Shown in pieces: positions 26,188-34,176 of a stretch of DNA of 64,000 bases (within the stretch, counting starts at the first letter, position 1; every line of letters begins with the position of its first letter). The position numbers were made by a program, and so were the translations under genes. Under the pieces are notes generated by a model that was not told the origin of the DNA, made no database searches, and saw nothing but the letters and a program-made list of their open reading frames with translations. The DNA comes from Paenibacillus silviterrae (GTDB lineage: Bacteria; Bacillota; Bacilli; Paenibacillales; NBRC-103111): positions 1,984,001 through 2,048,000 of the forward strand of contig NZ_JASKUT010000002.1 in the NCBI RefSeq assembly GCF_030167925.1, read 5' to 3'.

Positions 26188-26955
26188 GTGAAGTTTACCC
26201 GATTCACGGTTGCCGGAGAAACCGGGTTTTTGAGCGGCATTATTGAAGGAAATACGGTGAAAGAGTTTACCGGAGATTTATTTGGGGCCCGTACATTAAC
26301 CGGGAGAACGTTTCCGTTAAGCGATGTTCGGTTCCAAGCGCCTCTTGTTCCGAGACATATCATTGGCATCGGCAGAAACTTTGCAGCGGAGGGGGCCGAG
26401 AAGCCGCCCGTTCCCGAGATGCCGATTTTATTCTTCAAGCCACTCGGGACGGTAGTCGGTCCGGAGGAGCCGGTATTGCTTCCTCGCGGGACGGAAGAGA
26501 TCCGATTCGAGTCGGAGCTTGCCGTCATTATCGGCAAAACCGTAAAAGACCTGGAGCCTGCAGAGGTGGACGGGGCCATTTTTGGATATACGGTAGCGAA
26601 CGACTTGGGTGCCTTTCAATATTTCCACCCCGAAGGGCACTGGACGATCGGCAAAGCATTCGATACGTTCTGTCCTCTCGGTCCGGTGCTTGAGACGGAA
26701 TTCGATTACCGGACCGCACGTATTCAAGCGGCTGTCAACGGGATAGAGAAGCAGGATAGCCTGATGGAGCGCATCATTACACCGATCGATGTCATGATTT
26801 CATACATCAGCCGTTTTATGACCCTTATGCCTGGAGACGTCATATTGACGGGAACCCCCGCGGGATCGGAAGCGGTTCGCGACGGCGATGTTATCGATTG
26901 TTATATCGAAGGGATAGGACATCTTCGAAATCAAGTGAAAGCTCAATCATTTTAA
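26188..26955 (+). CDS. fumarylacetoacetate hydrolase family protein
   Basis: 255 residues. The signature RHIIGIGRNFAAEGAE, metal ligands in RFESELAVIIGK and VANDLGAFQ, and the closing MPGDVILTGTPAGS fit FAH-family hydrolases and decarboxylases acting on acyl-pyruvates or oxaloacetate-like acids. Starts with GTG right behind AAAGG. Malate synthase follows after 18 bases in the same operon. Some members are oxaloacetate decarboxylases, which would suit a pathway through malate; this is inference. Confidence 0.88.
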   Translation: MKFTRFTVAGETGFLSGIIEGNTVKEFTGDLFGARTLTGRTFPLSDVRFQAPLVPRHIIGIGRNFAAEGAEKPPVPEMPILFFKPLGTVVGPEEPVLLPRGTEEIRFESELAVIIGKTVKDLEPAEVDGAIFGYTVANDLGAFQYFHPEGHWTIGKAFDTFCPLGPVLETEFDYRTARIQAAVNGIEKQDSLMERIITPIDVMISYISRFMTLMPGDVILTGTPAGSEAVRDGDVIDCYIEGIGHLRNQVKAQSF

Positions 26956-26973
26956 AGCAGGAGGAGTTTACCG

Positions 26974-29148
26974 ATGGAACCGTATATCAAAGTTGGCCAT
27001 TTGCAAGTTGCATCCGAGCTTTACCGGTTTATCAATACGGAAGCACTGCCTGGGAGCAGGGTGGATGAAGGGCATTTCTGGTCTGGGTTTGAACGGCTGA
27101 TTTCCGACTTGGTGCCTAAGAATAAGGCTTTGTTAGCCAAGCGGGATGAGCTTCAGCATTGGATCAACGAGTGGCACCGGAACAACGGAGAGAACTATGA
27201 TTTTAACGAATATAAGTCGTTTTTACATGAAATAGGGTATTTGGGTCTGGAAGCGGAAGACGCTCTGATTACAACGCAAAATGTGGATGACGAAATAGCG
27301 CATCAAGCCGGCCCGCAGCTCGTCGTGCCGGTCAATAATGCCCGATACGCGCTTAACGCAGCGAATGCACGTTGGGGAAGCCTATACGATGGACTGTACG
27401 GAACCGATGCCACGGATGATGAGGGTGGGGCTCACGTAACGGCCGCCTACAATCCGATTCGCGGCGAGAAAGTGATTTCGTATGCCAGAAGCTTTTTAGA
27501 CCGGGTGGTACCGCTAACGAACGGATCGCATGCAGACGCTGTTGCCTATTCGATCGAGGAGGGGAAAGTGTCCGTTTCGCTGAGCAGCGGGGAAAGAGCC
27601 GGACTGAAGGAGCCCTCCAAGCTTGCCGGTTATCAAGGAGCACCGGAGGCTCCAAACGCCATATTGTTTATCAACAACGGGTTGCATTTTGAAGTTCAAA
27701 TCGATCGTAATCATCCTATCGGTACAACGGATAAAGCCGGCGTGAAGGATGTTCTGATGGAAGCGGCGCTGACCACGATCATGGACTGCGAAGATTCCGT
27801 GGCGGCGGTAGATGCGGAAGATAAAGTACAGGTATACCGCAATTGGCTGGGACTCATGAAAGGAACCTTATCCGCGACCTTCACGAAAGGCAATCAATCG
27901 GTAACCCGAACACTGCATCCGGATCGCAGGTATACGTCGCCTTCCGGGGAGGAGTTCAGCCTGCCAGGGCGTTCGCTGTTATTCGTACGCAATGTAGGGC
28001 ATCTGATGACCATCGATGCGGTATTGGATCCAAGCGGGCAAGAGATTCCCGAAGGGATTATGGATGCGGTGATAACCAGTCTTATCGCCAAGCACGATCT
28101 GTTGAAGAACAGCGCGTATACTAATTCCTCCAAAGGTTCCATCTACATCGTGAAACCGAAGATGCACGGACCGGAGGAGGTTGCTTTTGCGGGCGAGCTG
28201 TTTGACCGGGTGGAAGACATGCTCGGCTTGGAGCGTAATGCGATCAAGATCGGGGTCATGGACGAAGAACGCCGCACTTCCTTGAATTTGAAGGCTTGCA
28301 TTCGGGAAGTAAAGGATCGCATCGTATTTATCAATACCGGTTTTCTGGATCGAACCGGGGATGAGATGCACACATCGATGGAAGCAGGTCCCATGATTCG
28401 CAAGAACAGCATGAAGTCCTCGAAGTGGCTTCAAGGCTACGAGCAATCCAACGTAAGCATCGGGCTGGCCTGCGGCCTGCAAGGACGCGCTCAGATCGGA
28501 AAGGGTATGTGGGCGATGCCCGATCTTATGAAGGAAATGCTGAAGGTGAAGATCGCTCAGCTTGAAGCAGGCTGCAATACGGCATGGGTGCCTTCGCCCA
28601 CAGCAGCTACTTTGCATGCGCTTCATTATCATCAAATCGATGTAAAGTCGGTGCAAAACCAATTGAAGCTTAACAGACGGGACTTCCGGGACGATATTCT
28701 GGACATCCCGGTAGACAGGAACCGAAACTGGAGTCCGGAGGAAATTGCCCAAGAGCTGGACAATAATGCCCAAGGCATTCTAGGCTATGTCGTCCGCTGG
28801 GTAGAACAAGGAATCGGCTGCTCGAAAGTACCCGATATTAATAATGTAGGATTGATGGAGGACCGTGCCACCTTGCGCATCTCCAGTCAGCATATGGCGA
28901 ACTGGCTGCATCATGGAATTTGTACGAGGGAACAAGTAATGGAAACGATGAAGCGCATGGCCATAGTGGTCGATGAGCAGAACGCCGGCGATCCGGCTTA
29001 CCGCCCCATGGCGGAGGATTACGATAGTTCTATTGCGTTTCAGGCGGCATGCGAGCTGGTATTCGAAGGATACAATCAGCCGAACGGTTACACGGAGCCT
29101 ATACTTCACCGCAGACGCAAGCAATTTAAAGCTATGGTGAAGGTGTAA
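26974..29148 (+). CDS. glcB: malate synthase G
   Basis: 724 residues, full length for isoform G. Segments TTIMDCEDSVAAVDAEDKVQVYRNWLGLMKG, IKIGVMDEERRTSLNLKACI and CNTAWVPSPTAATLHALHYH are diagnostic; the catalytic aspartate lies in GLMEDRATLRISSQH. It condenses glyoxylate with acetyl-CoA to malate in the cytosol, taking the product of GlcDEF. AGGAGG lies 9 bases before the ATG. In the same operon as the FAH-family gene, closed by a terminator. Confidence 0.96.
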   Translation: MEPYIKVGHLQVASELYRFINTEALPGSRVDEGHFWSGFERLISDLVPKNKALLAKRDELQHWINEWHRNNGENYDFNEYKSFLHEIGYLGLEAEDALITTQNVDDEIAHQAGPQLVVPVNNARYALNAANARWGSLYDGLYGTDATDDEGGAHVTAAYNPIRGEKVISYARSFLDRVVPLTNGSHADAVAYSIEEGKVSVSLSSGERAGLKEPSKLAGYQGAPEAPNAILFINNGLHFEVQIDRNHPIGTTDKAGVKDVLMEAALTTIMDCEDSVAAVDAEDKVQVYRNWLGLMKGTLSATFTKGNQSVTRTLHPDRRYTSPSGEEFSLPGRSLLFVRNVGHLMTIDAVLDPSGQEIPEGIMDAVITSLIAKHDLLKNSAYTNSSKGSIYIVKPKMHGPEEVAFAGELFDRVEDMLGLERNAIKIGVMDEERRTSLNLKACIREVKDRIVFINTGFLDRTGDEMHTSMEAGPMIRKNSMKSSKWLQGYEQSNVSIGLACGLQGRAQIGKGMWAMPDLMKEMLKVKIAQLEAGCNTAWVPSPTAATLHALHYHQIDVKSVQNQLKLNRRDFRDDILDIPVDRNRNWSPEEIAQELDNNAQGILGYVVRWVEQGIGCSKVPDINNVGLMEDRATLRISSQHMANWLHHGICTREQVMETMKRMAIVVDEQNAGDPAYRPMAEDYDSSIAFQAACELVFEGYNQPNGYTEPILHRRRKQFKAMVKV

Positions 29149-29162
29149 ACTGCATGATGGAG

Positions 29163-29192
29163 AAGGCATGTTGTGTCAGCAGCATGCTTTTT
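29163..29192 (+). terminator. intrinsic terminator after malate synthase
   Basis: AAGGCATGTTG pairs (with G-U) with CAGCATGCTTT and a T-run follows. Confidence 0.75.
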
Positions 29193-29252
29193 CCTTTATT
29201 GATCGTATGGCATACAAATACAGCAAAGTCTTGACATAATGGAGGACTCGTA

Positions 29253-29648
29253 ATGCGTGGATTTGCCATTATATTAACTTTTTATTTGGCTGGAATCGTG
29301 ATTCAACTAGGGTTGGACATTCCGCTTCCCTCGAGCGTAATCGGCCTGGCCTTATTTACATTATTTTTGTTTCTTGGCCTTATCAAGTTGAAATGGGTAG
29401 AAAGAACCGCTTCGTTATTGAACCGGCATATGTTGTTGTTTTTCGCCCCCATTATCGCAGGGACGCTATCGATCCTGCCATTAATACGCGAGAATGCTGC
29501 TTCGATTCTCGTCACATTTGTCGTAAGCTGGCTGGCTGTATTGCTTTCTACGGGATGGACCGTGAGGGCGCTAACCGGAAGAGATAAAGAAAGCTCGAAT
29601 ACGAAAATTCCCGCACCTTGGCCCTTGGTAAGGAGGAAACGTTCGTGA
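29253..29648 (+). CDS. lrgA: LrgA/CidA-family membrane protein
   Basis: 131 residues with four hydrophobic segments and the family pattern PLPSSVIGLALFTLFLFLGLIKLKWVE and FFAPIIAGT. LrgA/CidA proteins were named as holin-like, but LrgAB-type pairs transport small carboxylates: pyruvate (PftAB of Bacillus subtilis) and glycolate/glycerate (the plant LrgAB-fusion PLGG1). Placed right after glycolate oxidase and malate synthase, a carboxylate transport role is more likely than autolysis. Overlaps lrgB by 4 bases. Confidence 0.9.
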   Translation: MRGFAIILTFYLAGIVIQLGLDIPLPSSVIGLALFTLFLFLGLIKLKWVERTASLLNRHMLLFFAPIIAGTLSILPLIRENAASILVTFVVSWLAVLLSTGWTVRALTGRDKESSNTKIPAPWPLVRRKRS

Positions 29649-30337
29649 GTTTACTTCCCTATGTACAAAGCCCGATATTCGGCATCTCTCTGACCGTACT
29701 GGCTTACGTGGTTTCATTTGATGTTCAACGGTATATCAAATGGCTTCACCCGCTGTTTGTCTGCTCCGGCTTAATCATTTTGGTGCTTTATGCAGGTGGA
29801 GTATCTTATTCCGATTATAAAATCGGTGGGAGTCTGATTGAGTTGTTTCTCGGACCTGCGACCGTGGCGATGGGGGTTCCGCTTTATAAAAATGCGCAAA
29901 AATTAAAAGAAAAGGTAACGCCTATTTTAACGGGGGTTTTGGCCGGCTCCGTTATGGGCATCGTAAGCAGTTTAGCTTTGGTAGGGTTATTTGGCGGTTC
30001 TCGAGAAATCATGTTTACCATGATGCCTAAATCAGTAACTACACCTATATCCGTCGAAATTATCCGTTCTATGGGGGGGAATCCGGAGTTAGGTTCTGTT
30101 CTCACCGTATTAACCGGGTTGCTTGGAAGCATGATCGGCCCGGAGGTGCTCAGGCGATTCGGTATGAAGAATGATTTTATTGTCGGTACTGCGGTGGGGA
30201 CGTCATCTCATGGGATTGGGACGGGCCGATTAATTCGCGAATCAGACTTGCTTGGCAGCATAGGCGGATTTTCCATGTGTCTGGCGGGGATGATCACTTC
30301 GGTGCTGGTAATACCGATCTATTGGTTATTTACATAG
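29645..30337 (+). CDS. lrgB: LrgB/CidB-family membrane protein
   Basis: 230 residues with several membrane segments and the LrgB signatures GPATVAMGVPLYKN, MPKSVTTPISVEI and GTSSHGIGTGRLIRES. The GTG at 29645 overlaps the lrgA stop and has AAGGAGG 8 bases upstream; an upstream TTG at 29618 would put it deep inside lrgA. Forms the two-component transporter with LrgA; candidate glycolate, glyoxylate or pyruvate carrier by context. Confidence 0.92.
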   Translation: MSLLPYVQSPIFGISLTVLAYVVSFDVQRYIKWLHPLFVCSGLIILVLYAGGVSYSDYKIGGSLIELFLGPATVAMGVPLYKNAQKLKEKVTPILTGVLAGSVMGIVSSLALVGLFGGSREIMFTMMPKSVTTPISVEIIRSMGGNPELGSVLTVLTGLLGSMIGPEVLRRFGMKNDFIVGTAVGTSSHGIGTGRLIRESDLLGSIGGFSMCLAGMITSVLVIPIYWLFT

Positions 30338-30348
30338 GTAATGAACAA

Positions 30349-30370
30349 GGGGGGAGGTCGTCCTCTCCCC
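30349..30370. terminator. hairpin between converging lrgB and aldo/keto reductase genes
   Basis: GGGGAGG and CCTCTCCCC form a strong short stem, but no clear T-run follows on either strand. Confidence 0.35.
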
Positions 30371-30404
30371 TAATGATTAGTCTGTTCCTCCTAACCCGTC
30401 TCCA

Positions 30405-31382
30405 TTAGTCAGCCAACTGTTCCTCACGGCGGTCCGTAGCGAGTGGCGGCTCCACGGAAAGGGCTGAGATTTCCTTTCTCCACTCATCTGTCATGTCCAG
30501 TTCAAGCGCTGCAAGAGAAGGCTCCAATTGCTCTAAGCTTCTTGCCCCAATGACCGGAGCGGTTACACCCGGGTGGGACATGGTCCACGCAATAGCTAGT
30601 GTTGCGGGGTGAACTTCTTTCTCGGCGGCATAAGCGGTAAAACGGTCCGCAACCTCAAAGTTGAGAGTATCCCCGTATCTTACCGAGTACATCTTTTGCT
30701 CGACTAAGCGTCCCTTTTCCGGTTTGTGTCCAATTCCGTACTTCCCGGAGAGGAGTCCGCCTCCCAGTGGGCTGTATGTAATGACACCGATTTGCTCGGC
30801 CTTTGCCATGGGCAAAAGCTCAACCTCCGCCTGACGTTTGACCAGATTGTACATCGGCTGAATGCACTCGAAACGAGCCAGCCCTTCCTTCTCGGAAATA
30901 CCGTTCGCCTTGGCGATTTGCCAAGCGGCCCAATTGCTGACGGCCGGGTATAAAATTTTGCCTTGTGCCTGCAAATCGTCAAGTGCGCGCAGCGTTTCTT
31001 CGATTGCAGTCTTGGAATCAAAATGATGAACGAAATAAAAGTCAATTCGATCCGTGTTAAGCCGCTTTAAGCTTCGCTCTACGGAGAGCATAATATGTCT
31101 GCGAGATAAGCCCCGGTCGTTGACCCCTGGTCCGTTAGGCATACAGACCTTAGAGGTGATGACCAGCTCATCGCGGCAGCCGGTCATGCAGCGACCTAAA
31201 ATCTCTTCGGCCAACCCCCCGTTGTAAACATCGGCACAATCAAAAAAGTTGATGCCGGCCTCCCTACAACGATCAAACATCGCTTTTGAAGTAGCCTCGT
31301 CTGCGTTCCCGCCAAAAGACATCGTTCCAAAGCATAGCGGCGAAACCTGAATCCCCGTTTTTCCAACTGTGCGATAATTCAT
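30405..31382 (-). CDS. aldo/keto reductase
   Basis: 325 residues. The tetrad is complete: Asp48 and Tyr53 (NFFDCADVYNGG), Lys78 (VITSKV) and His119 (DFYFVHHFD). C-terminal NADPH-binding loop GVTAPVIGARSLEQLE. Reduces aldehydes or keto-sugars with NADPH. CGGAGG lies 6 bases before the ATG, and TACTAT about 25 bases upstream may be its -10. It stands alone between the glycolate module and locus 2; substrate unknown. Confidence 0.92.
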   Translation of the reverse strand: MNYRTVGKTGIQVSPLCFGTMSFGGNADEATSKAMFDRCREAGINFFDCADVYNGGLAEEILGRCMTGCRDELVITSKVCMPNGPGVNDRGLSRRHIMLSVERSLKRLNTDRIDFYFVHHFDSKTAIEETLRALDDLQAQGKILYPAVSNWAAWQIAKANGISEKEGLARFECIQPMYNLVKRQAEVELLPMAKAEQIGVITYSPLGGGLLSGKYGIGHKPEKGRLVEQKMYSVRYGDTLNFEVADRFTAYAAEKEVHPATLAIAWTMSHPGVTAPVIGARSLEQLEPSLAALELDMTDEWRKEISALSVEPPLATDRREEQLAD

Positions 31383-31784
31383 GAATGTCCTCCGTTTATA
31401 GTAAGATGTTTGGGGCCTGCATACCTACGATCATCATACCACTTACGGGTATAGATGGATATAAGTTCCTACAAGAATAAGAAAGAAACTGCCAAGAATT
31501 TCGATCCTTACGTTGAAAAAAAGCTCATTCTGCAAAGAGGATTGCCGATAGAGTGATCGCTTCGACGTCGCATCCGGCTTTGAGCTTGTTGTCGGAGGTA
31601 GGTAATAGTGATATTTGCCTACTCTTGTTATGTTTAAGGGAGAAAGGCAGCAAAGGAAAAAGGCACTACCATGAGCATGTTCCGTAAGGGTACGCCCGCT
31701 AGTAATGCCCCAATTTTTAATAAGGAAGTCTGGATCGGTCACTACGGTGACCTGATTCATTAGGTGGCAAAGTTGAATTTAGAA
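31383..31784. other. 402-base intergenic stretch, no supported gene
   Basis: Holds the aldo/keto reductase leader near its left end. An open frame of 105 codons on the minus strand lacks a ribosome site, starts with unremarkable residues and resembles no family I know, so I do not call it. Confidence 0.5.
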
Positions 31785-32639
31785 CTACTCCGAGTAGCCC
31801 AACGCCCTGAGATGGTCGCCGGATACTCTTAAGCACTCGAACGGATCGCTGCCATATAGGTCGTCTTGCTCTACAAAGAAATACTGGGCACCACTTTCAA
31901 GACCTGCCTCGATAATGCTCTTGAAATCTAGGCTACCTTCGCCGAGTTCCGCAAACTGGATGATGTTGTGAAAGTTTTCTCTAAACTTGCTCATATCGCC
32001 GGTTTCCAAAAAGTCCATGTTCACCGGTCCGATGCGGTAGTCTTTCAGGTGGATCAATGACACACGGCCTGCGTATTTTTTAATAAACATAGCAGGGTTT
32101 TCTCCCCCCCTTTGAATCCAGTGTACATCCATCTCGAATCCAAGGTGAGTCGTATTGTTCCTAATGATATCCAATAAATACTCCCCATCGTATCTTTGGA
32201 ATTCTACATGATGATTATGGTAGTACAAAGCGATGCCGTGCTCGGCCAGCCTCGCAGCAAATTCATCCGCCTTTTTTACGAAATCCATTATTTTTTCTTT
32301 GTCCCCAATGGAGGTGAACGGCAGTATGCCGATTCGTAAGAAGCTGCAGTTTAACGTTTTACAATCCTGAACGATTTTGTCAAAGTCGCTGGAAAGCGTC
32401 TCACCCCGCATACGGGGAGTTACAGGCTCAACAGCGGCGGTTAACGCGGCGATTTGGATCCCGAAGTCCTCGGAAGCCCGCTTTAACTCCGATACATTTT
32501 CGCCGGTCATCGGGAGTTGCGATACTTCAATGCATCGGTATCCGAGCTTGCTAACCTCATGCAATGTCTCGTAAATGCCGATCTCATCTATTTTTTCTTT
32601 GAGCATCATCATCTGAACGCCAATTTTCCCTTTATTCAT
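31785..32639 (-). CDS. sugar phosphate isomerase/epimerase-type TIM barrel (AP endonuclease 2 superfamily)
   Basis: 284 residues. Metal-ligand pattern of the xylose isomerase-like barrel: HNHHVEFQRY, GFEMDVHWIQRGG, IHLKDYR and the late glutamate in FVEQDD. Start ATG overlaps the stop of the Gfo/Idh/MocA gene (TAATG), so both are one translationally coupled operon. This pairing is the core of pathways that oxidise a glycoside to a 3-keto form and cleave it by elimination (DgpA with DgpBC type). Such a role here is inference; a plain keto-sugar epimerase is the alternative. Confidence 0.88.
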   Translation of the reverse strand: MNKGKIGVQMMMLKEKIDEIGIYETLHEVSKLGYRCIEVSQLPMTGENVSELKRASEDFGIQIAALTAAVEPVTPRMRGETLSSDFDKIVQDCKTLNCSFLRIGILPFTSIGDKEKIMDFVKKADEFAARLAEHGIALYYHNHHVEFQRYDGEYLLDIIRNNTTHLGFEMDVHWIQRGGENPAMFIKKYAGRVSLIHLKDYRIGPVNMDFLETGDMSKFRENFHNIIQFAELGEGSLDFKSIIEAGLESGAQYFFVEQDDLYGSDPFECLRVSGDHLRALGYSE

Positions 32640-33817
32640 TAGTTTACGCCTCCCATCGGTAATTTTATCGGATTAGCCTTCTCCTCTTCGATGCGCTTGT
32701 TCAATTCGGACAAATACAATTCCTCATCAAACGGAATTTCAATCTCTTTCCCTAGCCAGCTTGAAAGATGAATTGCATTCGCCAGCGTCACGCCGTGGAT
32801 ACCATCACTCCCAGGTGCGATGAGTGGAGTACCTTCCAGTATGTTCGCCGCGAAGTTTTCCATTACTGCAATATGCTGGGCGCCCCATTGGCTTCCGAAT
32901 TCCAACACCTCTTCGGTACAAAGCTCCGATGAATTTGGTCCCATAAATACCCGCATGACTTCTTGCAGGCTCATCGTGGAGCTCATCTCGTTTTCCGATT
33001 TATGCAATCGCTTAATCGTTACCTTCTTGCTATCTTCAACAATAATCTTGCCTGTATCACCTAAAATTTCGAGCCGATCCGTTCCCAGTACATCATGCGT
33101 ACATGTTACGAATACGCCTGTTGCGCCGTTTCCGTAATCAAGGATGGCGGTTACATCGTCCTCCACGGCGATTTTCCTTTGATAGCCGTATTTCACATTG
33201 GAGTATACTTTTTTTGGCATACCGCAAATCCATTGCAGTAAGTCGAGTTGGTGAGGAGCTTGGTTCACAAGCACACCACCGCCTTCGCCGCTCCACGTCG
33301 CTCTCCACGCGCCTTGGTCATAGTATCCTTGCGGCCGCCACCAAGTTGTAATAATCCAGTTCGTGCGACGGATGGCACCGATCTCACGATTATCAATCAT
33401 TTGCTTAAGCTTCTGGTACAACGGATTCATACGCTGGTTGAAGAAGATGCCGAAGGTCAATTCCGGCTTCGCCGCGGCGAGATCGTTCAGTTCACGAACT
33501 TGCTGGGTATACACGCCGGCTGGCTTTTCAACCAAGGCGTGAATGTCACGCTTCAACGCCTCCATTCCCATTTGAGGGTGTAAGCAATGTGGGACACAGG
33601 TCACGATGGCATCGACTTTGCCACTCTCCAACATATTGATATAGTTATCATAAAAAGGTACATCCGGGTATTGCTGTTCGACCTCGGCTCTTTTCGCAGG
33701 ATCGCTATCACTTATGGCGCCGAGAATCATATTCGTCACTTTTCCTTCAGATAAAAATTTAGCGTATAACCCACCCTCAGCTCCGAACCCGATGATTCCC
33801 AATCGTACTAGTTTCAT
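32639..33817 (-). CDS. Gfo/Idh/MocA-family oxidoreductase
   Basis: 392 residues. N-terminal Rossmann domain (LVRLGIIGFGAEGGLYAKFL) with the EKP motif (ALVEKPAG), then the alpha/beta domain with GGGVLVNQAPHQLDLLQWICG, where the histidine and aspartate are catalytic. ATG at 33817 has AAGGGG 8 bases upstream; GTG at 33826 is in frame but sits on the ribosome site. It oxidises or reduces a sugar ring hydroxyl with NAD(H). Divergent from the binding-protein gene at 34177, and both promoters carry the 23-bp direct repeat. Confidence 0.92.
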   Translation of the reverse strand: MKLVRLGIIGFGAEGGLYAKFLSEGKVTNMILGAISDSDPAKRAEVEQQYPDVPFYDNYINMLESGKVDAIVTCVPHCLHPQMGMEALKRDIHALVEKPAGVYTQQVRELNDLAAAKPELTFGIFFNQRMNPLYQKLKQMIDNREIGAIRRTNWIITTWWRPQGYYDQGAWRATWSGEGGGVLVNQAPHQLDLLQWICGMPKKVYSNVKYGYQRKIAVEDDVTAILDYGNGATGVFVTCTHDVLGTDRLEILGDTGKIIVEDSKKVTIKRLHKSENEMSSTMSLQEVMRVFMGPNSSELCTEEVLEFGSQWGAQHIAVMENFAANILEGTPLIAPGSDGIHGVTLANAIHLSSWLGKEIEIPFDEELYLSELNKRIEEEKANPIKLPMGGVN

Positions 33818-33926
33818 TCCATGCACCCCTTATGAATGTAATTTTCTGCTTCATGAGACATACAGAAGCCATAACAAACTTGCCATCGATCCTCCATTCC
33901 TCGTGTCTCCCTAACTTATTTTTTTT

Positions 33927-33992
33927 ATTTTATGACAATGATGATTCGGGTCACTAGTAGTCTGACGACTTTTTGACTAGCATTTTTAAGAC
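33927..33992 (-). promoter_or_regulatory. 23-bp direct-repeat regulator site and -10 for the oxidoreductase-isomerase operon
   Basis: Minus strand: half-site 1 GTCTTAAAAATGCTAG begins at 33992, half-site 2 GTCGTCAGACTACTAG at 33969, exactly 23 bases apart. TAAAAT begins at 33932, 37 bases after half-site 2. No good -35 is present; half-site 2 occupies its place. Confidence 0.6.
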
Positions 33993-34071
33993 TATTAATT
34001 TAGAAGATGCCGACATCCGGGTGCGAGGGACTTTTGAGATGATTGCAATGAAGGTAACTAATTTTGAAAAA

Positions 34072-34137
34072 GTCGTGATATCATTATTAAAAAAGTCGGC
34101 AAAGTGTTAGTAGCCTCATTTACGGAATTGATATGAT
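34072..34137 (+). promoter_or_regulatory. 23-bp direct-repeat regulator site and -10 for the first locus 2 binding-protein gene
   Basis: GTCGTGATATCATTA at 34072 and GTCGGCAAAGTGTTAG at 34095 are 23 bases apart. TATGAT begins at 34132, 37 bases after the second. Half-site 2 covers the expected -35 position. Confidence 0.65.
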
Positions 34138-34176
34138 TAACGCGTAAGAGAAAAATACAGTTTAGGGGAGAACAAA

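Noticed and set aside
31443..31760. 105-codon minus-strand open frame
   Set aside because: No ribosome site, no recognisable domain, and a composition typical of chance frames; it also lies in a leader region.
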